54,730 bases of DNA from Mycolicibacter kumamotonensis (GCF_002086285.1 NZ_MVHU01000032.1:1-54730), one strand, 5' to 3'. Shown: positions 33,566-42,065, counted from the first letter of the stretch. The notes: generated from the sequence alone by a model not told the origin. Numbers and translations are program-made.

Positions 33566-34309
33566 ATGAAGATCACTGTGATAGGCGCCAGCGGGCAGAT
33601 CGGTTCCAAGGTCGTCGAGCTGCTGCGGGCCGCCGGCCATGAGACCGTGGCAGCCGCCCGCAATACCGGTGTCGATGTGCTGACCGGAGAGGGCTTGGCC
33701 GAGGCCCTCTCGGGTGCCGACGTGCTGGTCGACGTGGTCAACTCGCCGGACTTCGCCGACGGCCCGGTGCTGGAGTTCTTCACCAAGTCCGCCACCAACC
33801 TGGTGGCCGCGGCCAAGGCCGCCGATGTCGGTCACTACGTCGCGCTGTCCATCGTGAACTGCGACGGCCTGCCCGACAGCGGCTATATGCGGGCCAAGGT
33901 CGCCCAAGAGCGCATCATCGCCGAGTCCGGACTGTCCTACACGATCGTCCGTGCCACCCAGTTTCACGAGTTCGCCGACGCCATCACCGCGTCGCTGACC
34001 GTCAACGGCGAAGTCAGGGTGCCCGAAGGTCTGATCCAGCCCATCGCCGGCGCCGACGTGGCCGCCGAGGTGGCCCGCGCCGCCCAGGCCGCCCCGGTCG
34101 ACGGGATCGTCAACGTCGGCGGCCCGGAGAAGATGACCTTCGCCGACATGGCCGCCCTGGCACTGGCCCACCGTGGAGAGAACCTTCCGATCGTCCTCGA
34201 CCCGGCGGCGGTCTACTTCGGCACCAAGGTCGGCGACACCGGCCTGGTCACCGGCGACGACGCGACGCTGGCGACCACCCGTCTGGCCGACTGGCTGGCG
34301 AACCAGTGA
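33566..34309 (+). CDS. NAD(P)H-binding atypical SDR (NmrA/YwnB-like)
   Basis: This 247-aa protein begins ITVIGASGQIGSKVVELL, a GxxGxxG nucleotide-binding turn at the N-terminus. It continues with HYVALSIVNCDGLPDSGYMRAK and the C-terminal GGPEKMTF segment seen in NAD(P)H-binding NmrA-like proteins. No classical YxxxK catalytic pair is visible in the usual place, so it may sense redox state or reduce an unknown substrate. The ATG at 33566 is preferred over the GTG at 33542. The next gene overlaps the stop (GTGA). Confidence 0.8.
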   Translation: MKITVIGASGQIGSKVVELLRAAGHETVAAARNTGVDVLTGEGLAEALSGADVLVDVVNSPDFADGPVLEFFTKSATNLVAAAKAADVGHYVALSIVNCDGLPDSGYMRAKVAQERIIAESGLSYTIVRATQFHEFADAITASLTVNGEVRVPEGLIQPIAGADVAAEVARAAQAAPVDGIVNVGGPEKMTFADMAALALAHRGENLPIVLDPAAVYFGTKVGDTGLVTGDDATLATTRLADWLANQ

Positions 34310-35037
34310 ACGAGCTGGTCGGCCAGGCCGCCTTGGTGACCGGCGGGACCGCGGGCATCGGGCTCGAATCCGCACGGCTGCTGGCGCAAAACGGCGCCTC
34401 GGTGATCATCACCGGCCGCTCGGCACAACGTGGCGCCGCCGCCGTCGCCGAACTCGGTGCCGGGGTGCGATTCGTGCCCGCCGATCTTGCCGACCTCGAT
34501 TCGGTGAGATCGTTGGTGCGGCAATGCGGCGACGGCGGCGTCGACATCGTGGTCAACAACGCCGCCAGCTTCCCCGGGGCGCTGACCGTCGAGCAGGACG
34601 TGGCGTCGTTCACCTCGACGTTCGACACCAACGTGCGCGGCGCCTATTTCCTGGTCGCCGGCTTGGCGCCGGGCATGATGCGACGCGGTCGCGGCAGCAT
34701 CGTCAACGTCACCAGCATGGTCGCCTTCAAGGGCGTTGCCGGTGCGTCGAGTTATAGCGCCTCCAAAGCCGCATTGGAGTCGCTGACGCGCACCTGGGCC
34801 GCCGAGTTCGGGCCGCACGGCGTCCGGGTCAACAGCGTTGCACCGGGGCCGACCGCCACCGAGGGAGTGGTCGCCGAATGGGGGGACGTCAACGACGAGC
34901 TGGGCCGGGCTCTTCCGCTCGGGCGCACCGCACAAGCCACCGAGATCGCCGAAGCCGTGCTGTTCCTCGCCTCACCGCGGTCCAGCTTCATCACCGGATC
35001 GACCCTGCACGCCGACGGCGGCGGAGCAGCCGCCTGA
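34306..35037 (+). CDS. Classical short-chain dehydrogenase/reductase
   Basis: The protein has 243 aa. Cofactor motif TGGTAGIG, structural NNAA, catalytic Ser in VNVTSMVAFKG and Tyr-Lys in SYSASKAALE, and the C-terminal FITGSTLHADGGGA complete a classical SDR. GRS after the second strand (IITGRSAQRG) suggests NADPH preference. The GTG start overlaps the preceding gene and the nitroreductase follows 16 nt later, so the three form an operon. Confidence 0.88.
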   Translation: MNELVGQAALVTGGTAGIGLESARLLAQNGASVIITGRSAQRGAAAVAELGAGVRFVPADLADLDSVRSLVRQCGDGGVDIVVNNAASFPGALTVEQDVASFTSTFDTNVRGAYFLVAGLAPGMMRRGRGSIVNVTSMVAFKGVAGASSYSASKAALESLTRTWAAEFGPHGVRVNSVAPGPTATEGVVAEWGDVNDELGRALPLGRTAQATEIAEAVLFLASPRSSFITGSTLHADGGGAAA

Positions 35038-35053
35038 GCAGATCGGAAGGACG

Positions 35054-35710
35054 ATGTCCACCTTCGACGACGTGGTCAACCAGCGGCATTCATCGCGAAT
35101 GTTCCTGCCCGACAAGCCCGTCCCGGTTGAACTGCTGAACGAGGCGCTCGCACTGGCGATGCGGGCGCCATCGAATTCCAATATCCAACCCTGGCACCTG
35201 TTCCTGGCCACCGGCGCACGCCGAGAAAGTCTGGTCGCGGCACTGTCTGCCGAGGCGCGCGCCAATCGGCCCAAGGTGATCGGGGGACTTCCCGAGTCGC
35301 ACAACCGGTTACGCCAGCAGCTTGGCGCACTGGTGTACGGGGCGATGGGCATCGCTCGCGAAGACCGCGACGGCCGGTGGAACGCCCAGCTCCGCAACTG
35401 GGAGTTCTTTCGTGCCCCGGTAGCCGGGATCGTGTGTATGCATCGGGATTTGGGATTTGCCGACGCCGTCGGTGTCGGAGGGTTTCTGCAGACCCTGTTG
35501 TTGGCCCTGACCGAACGAGGCGTGGACAGCTGCGTGCAGGTCTCCACGGCCATGTATCCCGACATCGTGCGTGAACAGCTCGAGATCCCCGACGAACTCC
35601 GGATCCTGTGCGGGGTGTGCATCGGATACGCCGACCCCGCCTTTCCGGCCAACAGCCTGCACATCCCACGCAACCCCGTCGGTGAGAACGTGGTGTTTCT
35701 CGACACCTGA
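35054..35710 (+). CDS. Nitroreductase family FMN enzyme
   Basis: The 218-aa protein has the FMN-binding N-terminus VNQRHSSRMF and the RAPSNSNIQPWHLFLATG segment. The C-terminal GVCIGYADPAFPANSLHIPR is typical of NfsB/PnbA-like nitroreductases. They reduce nitro groups, quinones or enones with NAD(P)H. The SD GGAAGG (35045-35050) precedes the ATG. Last gene of the LuxR-associated redox group, which replaces what I recall as a direct etfA-Rv3027c junction in M. tuberculosis. Confidence 0.87.
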   Translation: MSTFDDVVNQRHSSRMFLPDKPVPVELLNEALALAMRAPSNSNIQPWHLFLATGARRESLVAALSAEARANRPKVIGGLPESHNRLRQQLGALVYGAMGIAREDRDGRWNAQLRNWEFFRAPVAGIVCMHRDLGFADAVGVGGFLQTLLLALTERGVDSCVQVSTAMYPDIVREQLEIPDELRILCGVCIGYADPAFPANSLHIPRNPVGENVVFLDT

Positions 35711-35811
35711 GCCGTCATTCGGGTGGTGCGCACAATTCGTCACCGAGCGTGCACCCACATGTCATGCGGTGATTGCCTCTGCGCCGCATCGCTGCGCGAC
35801 CGTGCTTGAGT

Positions 35812-36639
35812 GTGAGCACCGGTTCTGTCCTCATCGCCCCCGAGCCCGCCACCACGAACGACAACACCCCGCGCTACTCGCTACTGGTATCCACCGACCC
35901 CGCCATGATCGACGCCGCGCAGCGGATGCGGTACGAGGTGTTCAGCACCGAGCCGGGATTCACCCTGCCGCTTTGTGCCGACGGACGAGACGCCGACCGA
36001 TTCGACCAATACTGCGAGCACCTGCTGGTGCGCGACGATGACTCCGGTGAGCTGGTCGGCTGCTACCGGATGCTGCCTCCCGCCGGGGCCATCGCCGCCG
36101 GAGGCCTCTACAGCGCAAGCGAATTCGACGTCGGCGCGCTGGATCCGCTGCGGCCGTCGCTGGTCGAAATGGGCCGGGCGGTGGTGCGCCCGGGCCACCG
36201 CAACGGTGCCGTCGTGCTGTTGATGTGGGCCGGGATCCTGGCCTACCTGGACCGCTACCAGTACGACTTCATCACCGGCTGCGTATCGGTGCCGGTGTGC
36301 GGCGAGGGCGCCCCCGGCAGTCAGATCCGCGGTATCCGCGACTTCGTGCGGCGCCGCCACACCTCACCGCACCGGGTGATGCCGTATCGGCCGGTGGTAA
36401 TCGACGGCAAGAGCCTCGAGGAGATCGCGCCGCCGGCCCGCCTGGCGCTGCCGCCGCTGCTGCGCGGCTACCTGCGCCTGGGGGCGCGGATCTGCGGCGA
36501 ACCGGCCCACGACCCCGCCTTCGGGGTGGGCGACTTCCCGGCGCTGCTGTGCCGAAGCGACGCCGATGCCCGCTACCTGCGCCGCCTGCGGTCGGTGTCG
36601 GCGGCTTCGCCGACCGCAGACGGCCCCGCCGGCGCGTGA
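35812..36639 (+). CDS. GNAT-type N-acyltransferase (OlsB-like, Rv3027c type)
   Basis: The protein has 275 aa. It contains RYEVFSTEPGFT, VGCYRMLPPAGA, LVEMGRAVVRPGHRNGAVV and YDFITGCVSVPV, the acyl-homoserine/ornithine-acyl-ACP acyltransferase pattern (PF13444). The GTG at 35812 fits better than the upstream frame. Its stop overlaps the PlsC gene (GTGA). This OlsB-OlsA like pairing is used for ornithine-type aminolipids elsewhere; here it is only suggestive. Confidence 0.82.
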   Translation: MSTGSVLIAPEPATTNDNTPRYSLLVSTDPAMIDAAQRMRYEVFSTEPGFTLPLCADGRDADRFDQYCEHLLVRDDDSGELVGCYRMLPPAGAIAAGGLYSASEFDVGALDPLRPSLVEMGRAVVRPGHRNGAVVLLMWAGILAYLDRYQYDFITGCVSVPVCGEGAPGSQIRGIRDFVRRRHTSPHRVMPYRPVVIDGKSLEEIAPPARLALPPLLRGYLRLGARICGEPAHDPAFGVGDFPALLCRSDADARYLRRLRSVSAASPTADGPAGA

Positions 36640-37454
36640 CCCGGGCCGTGGCACACGCCTGGGCGCCCCGGGCGTTCTGCACGCCGGCATGCGCGCACGG
36701 CGGCGCCGAGCGGCTGGCCCCGGCGGTGGTGGCGCTGCGGCTGGCCCTGGCGGTGCTGCTGGCGCCGCTGCTGCCGCTGCTGGCGGTGCCGATCCCGGGT
36801 GGTTCCCGGCTGCGGCGCGGCTGCTGCCGGGCGGTGTTGGGCTGCTTCGGGGTGCGGGTGACCGCGAGCGGCGGGCCGGTCCGCAACCTGCGCGGCATGT
36901 TGGTGGTCAGCCCACACGTGTCCTGGCTGGACGTGTTCGTGATCGGTGCGGTGTCGCCGGGGACCTTCGTGGCGCGCGCCGACCTGATCCGCTGGCCCGG
37001 CATCGGAGCGCTGGCCCGCCTGACGCGGATCATCCCGATCGACCGGGACAGCCTGCGCGGCCTGCCGGCGGTGGTCGAGGCCGTGGCGGCCAGACTGCGG
37101 GAGGGACGCACCGTGGTGGCGTTCCCGGAGGGGACCACCTGGTGCGGACGAGCGCACGGGCGGTTTTATCCGGCGATGTTCCAGGCCGCCGTGGACGCCG
37201 CGCGGCCGGTGCAGCCCCTGCGACTCAGCTATCACCACCACGACGGATCGCGCTCGACCCTGCCGGCCTTCGTCGGTGATGACAGCCTGGTCGCATCGAT
37301 GCGGCGGGTGATCACCGCACGGCGCACCGTCGCACGGGTACACGTCGCGTCCCTGCAGCTGCCCGGGACGGATCGGCGGGACCTGGCCGCCCGCTGTCAG
37401 GCGGCGGTGGGGTGCCGGGCGCGGCCGACCAGCCAGGCCTGCATCTTCTGTTGA
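36636..37454 (+). CDS. 1-acyl-glycerol-3-phosphate acyltransferase family protein (PlsC, Rv3026c type)
   Basis: The 272-aa protein has a hydrophobic N-terminal segment (LAPAVVALRLALAVLLAPLL). The H-x4-D catalytic motif is in SPHVSWLDVF, and the second motif is FPEGTTW. It acylates a lyso-lipid at the membrane; with the upstream N-acyltransferase the acceptor may be an N-acyl amino acid. GTG start overlapping the previous gene. The Cys-rich N-terminus (FCTPACAHGG) is unusual. Confidence 0.85.
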   Translation: MTRAVAHAWAPRAFCTPACAHGGAERLAPAVVALRLALAVLLAPLLPLLAVPIPGGSRLRRGCCRAVLGCFGVRVTASGGPVRNLRGMLVVSPHVSWLDVFVIGAVSPGTFVARADLIRWPGIGALARLTRIIPIDRDSLRGLPAVVEAVAARLREGRTVVAFPEGTTWCGRAHGRFYPAMFQAAVDAARPVQPLRLSYHHHDGSRSTLPAFVGDDSLVASMRRVITARRTVARVHVASLQLPGTDRRDLAARCQAAVGCRARPTSQACIFC

Positions 37455-37501
37455 CCGCCCGGCCCGCCCGCCGCAGCGCGGGCCCTACTCGAAGTGCCCG
37501 G

Positions 37502-37507
37502 TATCCT
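37502..37507 (+). promoter_or_regulatory. -10 element TATCCT before the cysteine desulfurase gene
   Basis: TATCCT ends nine bases before the ATG at 37517. No SD is visible, so a leaderless or near-leaderless transcript is likely. Confidence 0.4.
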
Positions 37508-37516
37508 TGCCGGGTC

Positions 37517-38716
37517 ATGGTCTATTTGGATCACGCAGCCACCACCCCGATGTACCCCGAGGCCATCGAGGCGATGACGGCCGTGATGGGCACCGTCGGC
37601 AATGCCTCCTCGCTGCACGCCGCCGGCCGCAGCGCGCGCCGCCGGATGGAGGAGTCCCGGGAGTCCATCGCCACCCAGCTGGGCGCACGCCCGTCGGAGG
37701 TGGTGTTCACCGGCGGCGGCACCGACGGCGACAACCTGGCCGTCAAGGGCATCTACTGGGCCCGCCGCGATGCCGACGCGCGGCGGCGCCGGATCATCAC
37801 CACCGAGATCGAGCATCACGCGGTGCTCGATTCGGTGGGCTGGCTCGCCGAACACGAGGGCGCGGAGATCACCTGGCTGCCCACCGACATCGACGGGTCG
37901 GTGTCACCCGAAGCGCTGCGCGAGGAATTGGAGGGCGGCCGCGCCGACGATGTCGCGCTGGTGTCGGTGATGTGGGCCAACAACGAAGTGGGAACGGTGT
38001 TGCCGGTCGCCGAACTGGCCGCGATCGCCGCGGAGTTCGGGGTGCCGATGCACTCCGATGCCGTTCAGGCCGTCGGGCAGTTGCCGGTCGATTTCGGTGC
38101 CAGCGGGTTGTCCGCGCTGAGCCTGACCGCCCACAAGTTCGGTGGGCCGTGCGGGGCCGGCGCGCTGCTGATTCGCCGTGACGTGAGCTGTGTCCCGCTC
38201 ACGCACGGCGGGGGACAGGAGCGTGACATCCGTTCCGGCACACCCGATGTCGCTGGGGCAGTGGGAATGGCCGCGGCGCTGCGGGTCGCCGTCGGCTCGT
38301 TGGAGGCCACCGCCGCCCGGGTTGCGGGCCTGCGCGACCGGCTCATCGACGGAGTACTGACCCGGATCGACAGCGCCCGCGTCAACGGTTCGCGTACCCA
38401 ACGGCTACCCGGCAACGCACATTTCACCTTCGCCGATTGTGAGGGCGACTCCCTGCTGATGTTGTTGGACGCCAACGGCATCGAATGCTCCACCGGATCG
38501 GCATGCACCGCGGGTGTGCCGCAGCCTTCGCACGTGCTGACCGCGATGGGCGCCGACCCGGTCGCAGCCCGAGGATCGCTGCGACTGTCCTTGGGGCACA
38601 CCAGCGTCGACAGTGACGTCGACGCGGTGCTGGCGGTGCTGCCCGGCGCGGTGGACCGGGCCCGTCACGCCATGCTGGCCGCCGCGGGAGTGGGCGCGAT
38701 GAAGGTGGCTCGGTGA
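37517..38716 (+). CDS. iscS: Cysteine desulfurase
   Basis: This 399-aa PLP enzyme removes sulfur from cysteine and passes it on as persulfide. The PLP Lys is in TAHKFGGPCGAG (near residue 207) and the active Cys in STGSACTAGVPQPSHVL (near residue 330). The Cys loop is long as in the IscS class. The gene directly overlaps mnmA (GTGA), fitting its role as sulfur donor for tRNA 2-thiouridine. It is the homologue of Rv3025c. Confidence 0.94.
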   Translation: MVYLDHAATTPMYPEAIEAMTAVMGTVGNASSLHAAGRSARRRMEESRESIATQLGARPSEVVFTGGGTDGDNLAVKGIYWARRDADARRRRIITTEIEHHAVLDSVGWLAEHEGAEITWLPTDIDGSVSPEALREELEGGRADDVALVSVMWANNEVGTVLPVAELAAIAAEFGVPMHSDAVQAVGQLPVDFGASGLSALSLTAHKFGGPCGAGALLIRRDVSCVPLTHGGGQERDIRSGTPDVAGAVGMAAALRVAVGSLEATAARVAGLRDRLIDGVLTRIDSARVNGSRTQRLPGNAHFTFADCEGDSLLMLLDANGIECSTGSACTAGVPQPSHVLTAMGADPVAARGSLRLSLGHTSVDSDVDAVLAVLPGAVDRARHAMLAAAGVGAMKVAR

Positions 38717-39795
38717 AGGTCGTCGCCGCGATGAGCGGCGGAGTGGACTCCTCGGTGGCGGCGGCCCGCATGGTCGATGCCGGTCACGACGTGGTCGGCG
38801 TGCACCTGGCACTGTCGCGCAACTCAGGCACCCTGCGCACCGGCTCGCGCGGGTGCTGCTCGAAGGAAGACTCCGATGACGCCCGCCGCGTCGCCGACGT
38901 GCTGGGCATCCCGTTCTACGTGTGGGACTTCTCCGAGCAGTTCCAAACAGAGGTGATCGACGACTTCGTCGAGTCCTATGCCCGCGGCGAGACGCCGAAC
39001 CCGTGCGTGCGGTGCAACGAGAAGATCAAGTTCTCCGCGGTGGCCGCCCGCGCCCTGGCACTCGGCTTCGACATGGTGGCCACCGGCCACTACGCCCGGC
39101 TCGAAGACGGACGACTGCGCCGCGCGGTGGACGCCGACAAGGACCAGTCCTACGTGCTGGCGGTGCTGACCGCCGAGCAGTTGAGCCACGCGGCGTTCCC
39201 GGTCGGGGACACCCCCAAAACCCAGATCCGCGCCGAAGCAGCCGACCGCGGCCTGGCGGTGGCGAGCAAGCCCGACAGTCACGACATCTGTTTCATCCCG
39301 ACCGGTGACACCCGTACCTTCCTCGGCAACCACATCGGGGTGCGGCCCGGGGCCGTCGTCGACGCCGGCGGGACCGTGCTGGCCGAACACGACGGGGTAC
39401 ACGGCTTCACCATCGGCCAGCGCAAGGGCCTGGGCATCGCCGGACCCGGCCCGGACGGCCGGCCGCGCTACGTGACCGGCATCGACGCGGCCACCGGAAC
39501 CGTCACCGTCGGGGCTGCCGGCGACCTGGACGTGGTGGAGCTGACCGGGCGGGCTCCGGTGTTCACCTCGGGGACTCCGTGGTCGGGCCCCGTCGAGTGC
39601 GAAGTGCAGGTGCGCGCGCACGGCGAGACCGTCGGCGCGGTGGCCGAACTCGTCGGCGGGGAGCTGCAGGTGCGGCTGCGGGCGCCGCTGCGCGGCGTGG
39701 CCCGCGGCCAGACCCTGGCCTGTTACCGCCCGGATGCCCGAGGCGACGAGGTGATCGCCAGCGCGACGATCTCGGGCACCTCGGATCGGCCGTAA
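38713..39795 (+). CDS. mnmA: tRNA-specific 2-thiouridylase
   Basis: The 360-aa protein has the PP-loop AMSGGVDSSVAA at the N-terminus. The first catalytic Cys is in PNPCVRCNEKIKF, the second in SHDICFIPTGD, and TIGQRKGLGI follows. It adenylates U34 of Lys, Glu and Gln tRNAs and inserts sulfur from IscS. The GTG start overlaps iscS. It is the homologue of Rv3024c. Confidence 0.94.
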   Translation: MKVVAAMSGGVDSSVAAARMVDAGHDVVGVHLALSRNSGTLRTGSRGCCSKEDSDDARRVADVLGIPFYVWDFSEQFQTEVIDDFVESYARGETPNPCVRCNEKIKFSAVAARALALGFDMVATGHYARLEDGRLRRAVDADKDQSYVLAVLTAEQLSHAAFPVGDTPKTQIRAEAADRGLAVASKPDSHDICFIPTGDTRTFLGNHIGVRPGAVVDAGGTVLAEHDGVHGFTIGQRKGLGIAGPGPDGRPRYVTGIDAATGTVTVGAAGDLDVVELTGRAPVFTSGTPWSGPVECEVQVRAHGETVGAVAELVGGELQVRLRAPLRGVARGQTLACYRPDARGDEVIASATISGTSDRP

Positions 39796-39812
39796 CCCAG
39801 CACGCAGGGGTA

Positions 39813-40280
39813 GTGAGCATGGCGGACTGGCCCGAAGATTTGAGCTCGATCGGCGCGATCCGATTTGCCCGACACTCATCCAACTTCACTGCGGCGGTGG
39901 CGTTTTACCGCGACTTAGTCGGACTGCCGCTGTATTCGACGTTCACCGGAAGCTATGGCAGCAACGGTGCGATATTCGGCTTGCCGGGCTCCGCTCTCAC
40001 CCTCGAAATCGTCGAAGCCGCGCACGGCATCGCGGTGGACACGCATGAACAGCTGTGCCTCTATTTCCCCGACGAGACAGCACGGGGCGCGGCGACGAGG
40101 CGTCTTCGGGCCGCAGGTGTCGTGCCGGTCGAGTCCCACCCGTATTGGGCGGCGACCGGGGCCGAGACGTATCGCGACCCCGACGGTCGCGAGGTTGTTT
40201 TCGCGCCCTTCGTGTTCGGAGTCAACGAACCCGAGGTCGGTGGCGCCTCCGGTTCGCATTGGGTCAGGCCCGACGACTGA
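39813..40280 (+). CDS. VOC-superfamily (glyoxalase/bleomycin-resistance fold) protein
   Basis: The 155-aa protein (153 from the ATG at 39819) contains FYRDLVGLPLYSTF, LEIVEAA and TYRDPDGREVVFAPFVFG, a single VOC module pair. The expected metal ligands are partly present (Glu in ALTLEIVE, Glu in DGREVVF), so metal-dependent chemistry is possible. No partner is evident. It follows mnmA by 17 nt and may be its distal operon member. Confidence 0.8.
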   Translation: MSMADWPEDLSSIGAIRFARHSSNFTAAVAFYRDLVGLPLYSTFTGSYGSNGAIFGLPGSALTLEIVEAAHGIAVDTHEQLCLYFPDETARGAATRRLRAAGVVPVESHPYWAATGAETYRDPDGREVVFAPFVFGVNEPEVGGASGSHWVRPDD

Positions 40281-40302
40281 GACGTAGCGGCCCGACTGAT
40301 CC

Positions 40303-40932
40303 CTAGCCCGGAATCCCGGCCGCCATGTTGACCAGCACCAGATCGGCGTCGGACTCCGAGAATCCGCAGTAGGTGACCTCCAGCAGCACCACTGACTTGA
40401 CCTGGTAGGCCCGGCCGCAGTCTCCGGCGCGGGTGCGCAGGGACTCCTCGTCGGATGCCCAGTCGCTGATCAATCCGGGTCCGGCGGGGGTGTCGGCGCA
40501 CTCGGCGACGGTGGCTGACAGGGCGTCGAGAGCGCGACGGGCGGACTCGGCGTCGGGGTAGACGGCCGCGCCCTCGGAAACCAGCGCGCCCTTGGGCGGG
40601 TACTGGTAGGTGGTCTTGTGGAATCGCGTCGGCGCGGCCCCGAACACCGCGGTCTCGACGAAGATGAAACGGCATGGTGCCGGGATGGTCGCGGCGAGTT
40701 CGTCGATGTCGGCCGGTGCACTGGAGTCCATGGTGGGGATGATCGTCAGCTGCTCGTCGGCGCCGACGATGGCCCGCATCCGGGGCGTGTCGAGGATGAC
40801 CCGGCCGAGGTCCACGCCGTCGTCCGGCGTCAGCGGTCCCGCGGCTGGCAGCGCCGCCCCGCCGACCACGCGGGTGCAGCCCACCACCGCGGCCATCACC
40901 GCCCAGACGGGCACCAGCCGCGAGAACCTCAC
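40303..40932 (-). CDS. lpqA: LpqA-like lipoprotein with PknH-type sensor domain
   Basis: The protein has 209 aa. The lipobox AVVGC near residue 19 predicts lipidation. The rest resembles the PknH extracellular sensor domain (PF14032), with Cys in PAPCRFIF, VAECADT, AGDCGRAYQ and VTYCGFS that would form the two family disulfides. Orientation and position match Rv3016 (lpqA), between mnmA and the Rv3015c homologue. The GTG at 40932 lies six bases after TAGCCT on the minus strand, a leaderless pattern. Confidence 0.78.
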   Translation of the reverse strand: MRFSRLVPVWAVMAAVVGCTRVVGGAALPAAGPLTPDDGVDLGRVILDTPRMRAIVGADEQLTIIPTMDSSAPADIDELAATIPAPCRFIFVETAVFGAAPTRFHKTTYQYPPKGALVSEGAAVYPDAESARRALDALSATVAECADTPAGPGLISDWASDEESLRTRAGDCGRAYQVKSVVLLEVTYCGFSESDADLVLVNMAAGIPG

Positions 40933-40938
40933 TCATGA

Positions 40939-40981
40939 AGGCTAGCCCGCCGTAGCCGGGGCTATGTCAGTTCAATACGGT
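40939..40981. promoter_or_regulatory. Divergent leaderless promoters of lpqA and the Rv3015c homologue
   Basis: On the minus strand TAGCCT (40944-40939) ends six bases before the lpqA GTG. On the plus strand TACGGT (40976-40981) ends six bases before the GTG at 40988. Both genes would give leaderless mRNAs from a 55-bp interval. Confidence 0.5.
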
Positions 40982-40987
40982 TGCCCG

Positions 40988-42001
40988 GTGACTTCTTTCG
41001 CCACCGGGACCGGGCTGGGGTCGTGGCCGGGCACGTCGGCGCGCGCGGCCGCCGAGGTGGTGGTCGGTGAGCTGGGCGGCAGCCTGGCCCACCTGGTCGA
41101 GCTCCCGGGCCGCGGGGTGGGCGCGGACCTGATCGGCCGCGCCGGCGCGCTGCTGGTCGAGATCGCCATCGACACCGCCCCCCGCGGGTACCGGCTGGCG
41201 GCACGCCCGGGCGCGGTGAGCCGGCGCGCGGTCAGCTTGCTCGCCGAGGACACCGACGCCCTCGAAGAGGCCTGGGAGATCGCCGGCCTGCGCGGCGGTG
41301 GACGGCCGGTCAAGGTGCAGGCGCCCGGGCCGCTGACCTTGGCCGCCGAGTTGGAATTGGCCAACGGGCACCGCGCCATCACCGACCCCGGTGCGGTTCG
41401 GGACCTGGCCGCATCGCTTGCCGAGGGACTGAAGACGCAGCGGGCCGACCTGTCGCGGCGGCTCGACACCCCGGTGATCGTGCAGCTCGACGAGCCGTCA
41501 CTGGCCGCCGCGGTCGCCGGCCGGCTGGCCGGGGTCACCGCGTTGAGCCCGGTGCCCGCTGTCGACGAGGCGGTGGCCACCGCGCTGCTCGACGGCTGCG
41601 CCGAAACGATCGGCGGCGAGGTACTGGTGCACAGTTGCGCATCGGAGCTCCCGTGGAATGTGTTGCAGCGCAGCACCATCACCGCGCTGGCGCTGGACTG
41701 CACCGCGTTGGGCCCGGGTGACTACGACCAGATCGGTGCCTTCGTCGACTCCGGCCGCACCGTGGTGATGGGGCTGGTTCCCGCGCTCGCCCCGGCACGA
41801 ACGCCCGCTGTCGAAGAGTTGGCGAAGGCGGTCGCGGCGATCACCGACCGGATCGGGTTCGCCCGTTCGGTGCTGGCCGAGCGGGTCGGGATCAGCCCGG
41901 TCTGCGGGATGGCCGGCGCCAGTGCCGCCTGGGCGCGCACCGCGGCAGGGTTGGTACGCAAGGCCGGTGAGGTGCTGGCGACCGACCCCGAGGCGATCTA
42001 A
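40988..42001 (+). CDS. Cobalamin-independent methionine synthase C-terminal-domain-like protein (Rv3015c type)
   Basis: At 337 aa it matches the remembered length of Rv3015c. The fold is the MetE/uroporphyrinogen decarboxylase barrel: GTGLGSWPGTS at the N-terminus, VKVQAPGPLTLAAELEL, QLDEPSLAAAVAG, VLVHSCASELPW and ISPVCGMAGASAAWA. His and Cys ligands in HSCAS and the C-terminal Cys could bind zinc. It is half the size of MetE, so methionine synthesis is not implied. GTG 40988 is chosen because a -10 ends six bases before it; ATG at 40964 would add eight codons. Confidence 0.82.
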   Translation: MTSFATGTGLGSWPGTSARAAAEVVVGELGGSLAHLVELPGRGVGADLIGRAGALLVEIAIDTAPRGYRLAARPGAVSRRAVSLLAEDTDALEEAWEIAGLRGGGRPVKVQAPGPLTLAAELELANGHRAITDPGAVRDLAASLAEGLKTQRADLSRRLDTPVIVQLDEPSLAAAVAGRLAGVTALSPVPAVDEAVATALLDGCAETIGGEVLVHSCASELPWNVLQRSTITALALDCTALGPGDYDQIGAFVDSGRTVVMGLVPALAPARTPAVEELAKAVAAITDRIGFARSVLAERVGISPVCGMAGASAAWARTAAGLVRKAGEVLATDPEAI

Positions 42002-42003
42002 AG

Positions 42004-42019
42004 GCAACCGAAAGGTTGC
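42004..42019. promoter_or_regulatory. Operator copy 1 (GCAACC-N4-GGTTGC)
   Basis: GCAACC-GAAA-GGTTGC starts three bases past the previous stop codon. A second copy lies 46 bp downstream. It includes TTGCAC (42016-42021), which could be the -35 for a -10 TACTGAT at 42041. Likely bound by the ArsR protein encoded in the same operon. Confidence 0.65.
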
Positions 42020-42049
42020 ACATCGACCGTCGACCTGCTCTACTGATAG

Positions 42050-42065
42050 GCAACCGGGAGGTTGC
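42050..42065. promoter_or_regulatory. Operator copy 2 (GCAACC-N4-GGTTGC)
   Basis: GCAACC-GGGA-GGTTGC has arms identical to copy 1 and overlaps the SD GGGAGG (42056-42061) of the SRPBCC gene. Protein bound here would cover the predicted transcription start and leader. Confidence 0.65.

Noticed and set aside
40952..41001. Cobalamin riboswitch before the MetE-like gene
   Set aside because: There is only a short intergenic space, no B12-box-like sequence, and the gene appears leaderless.
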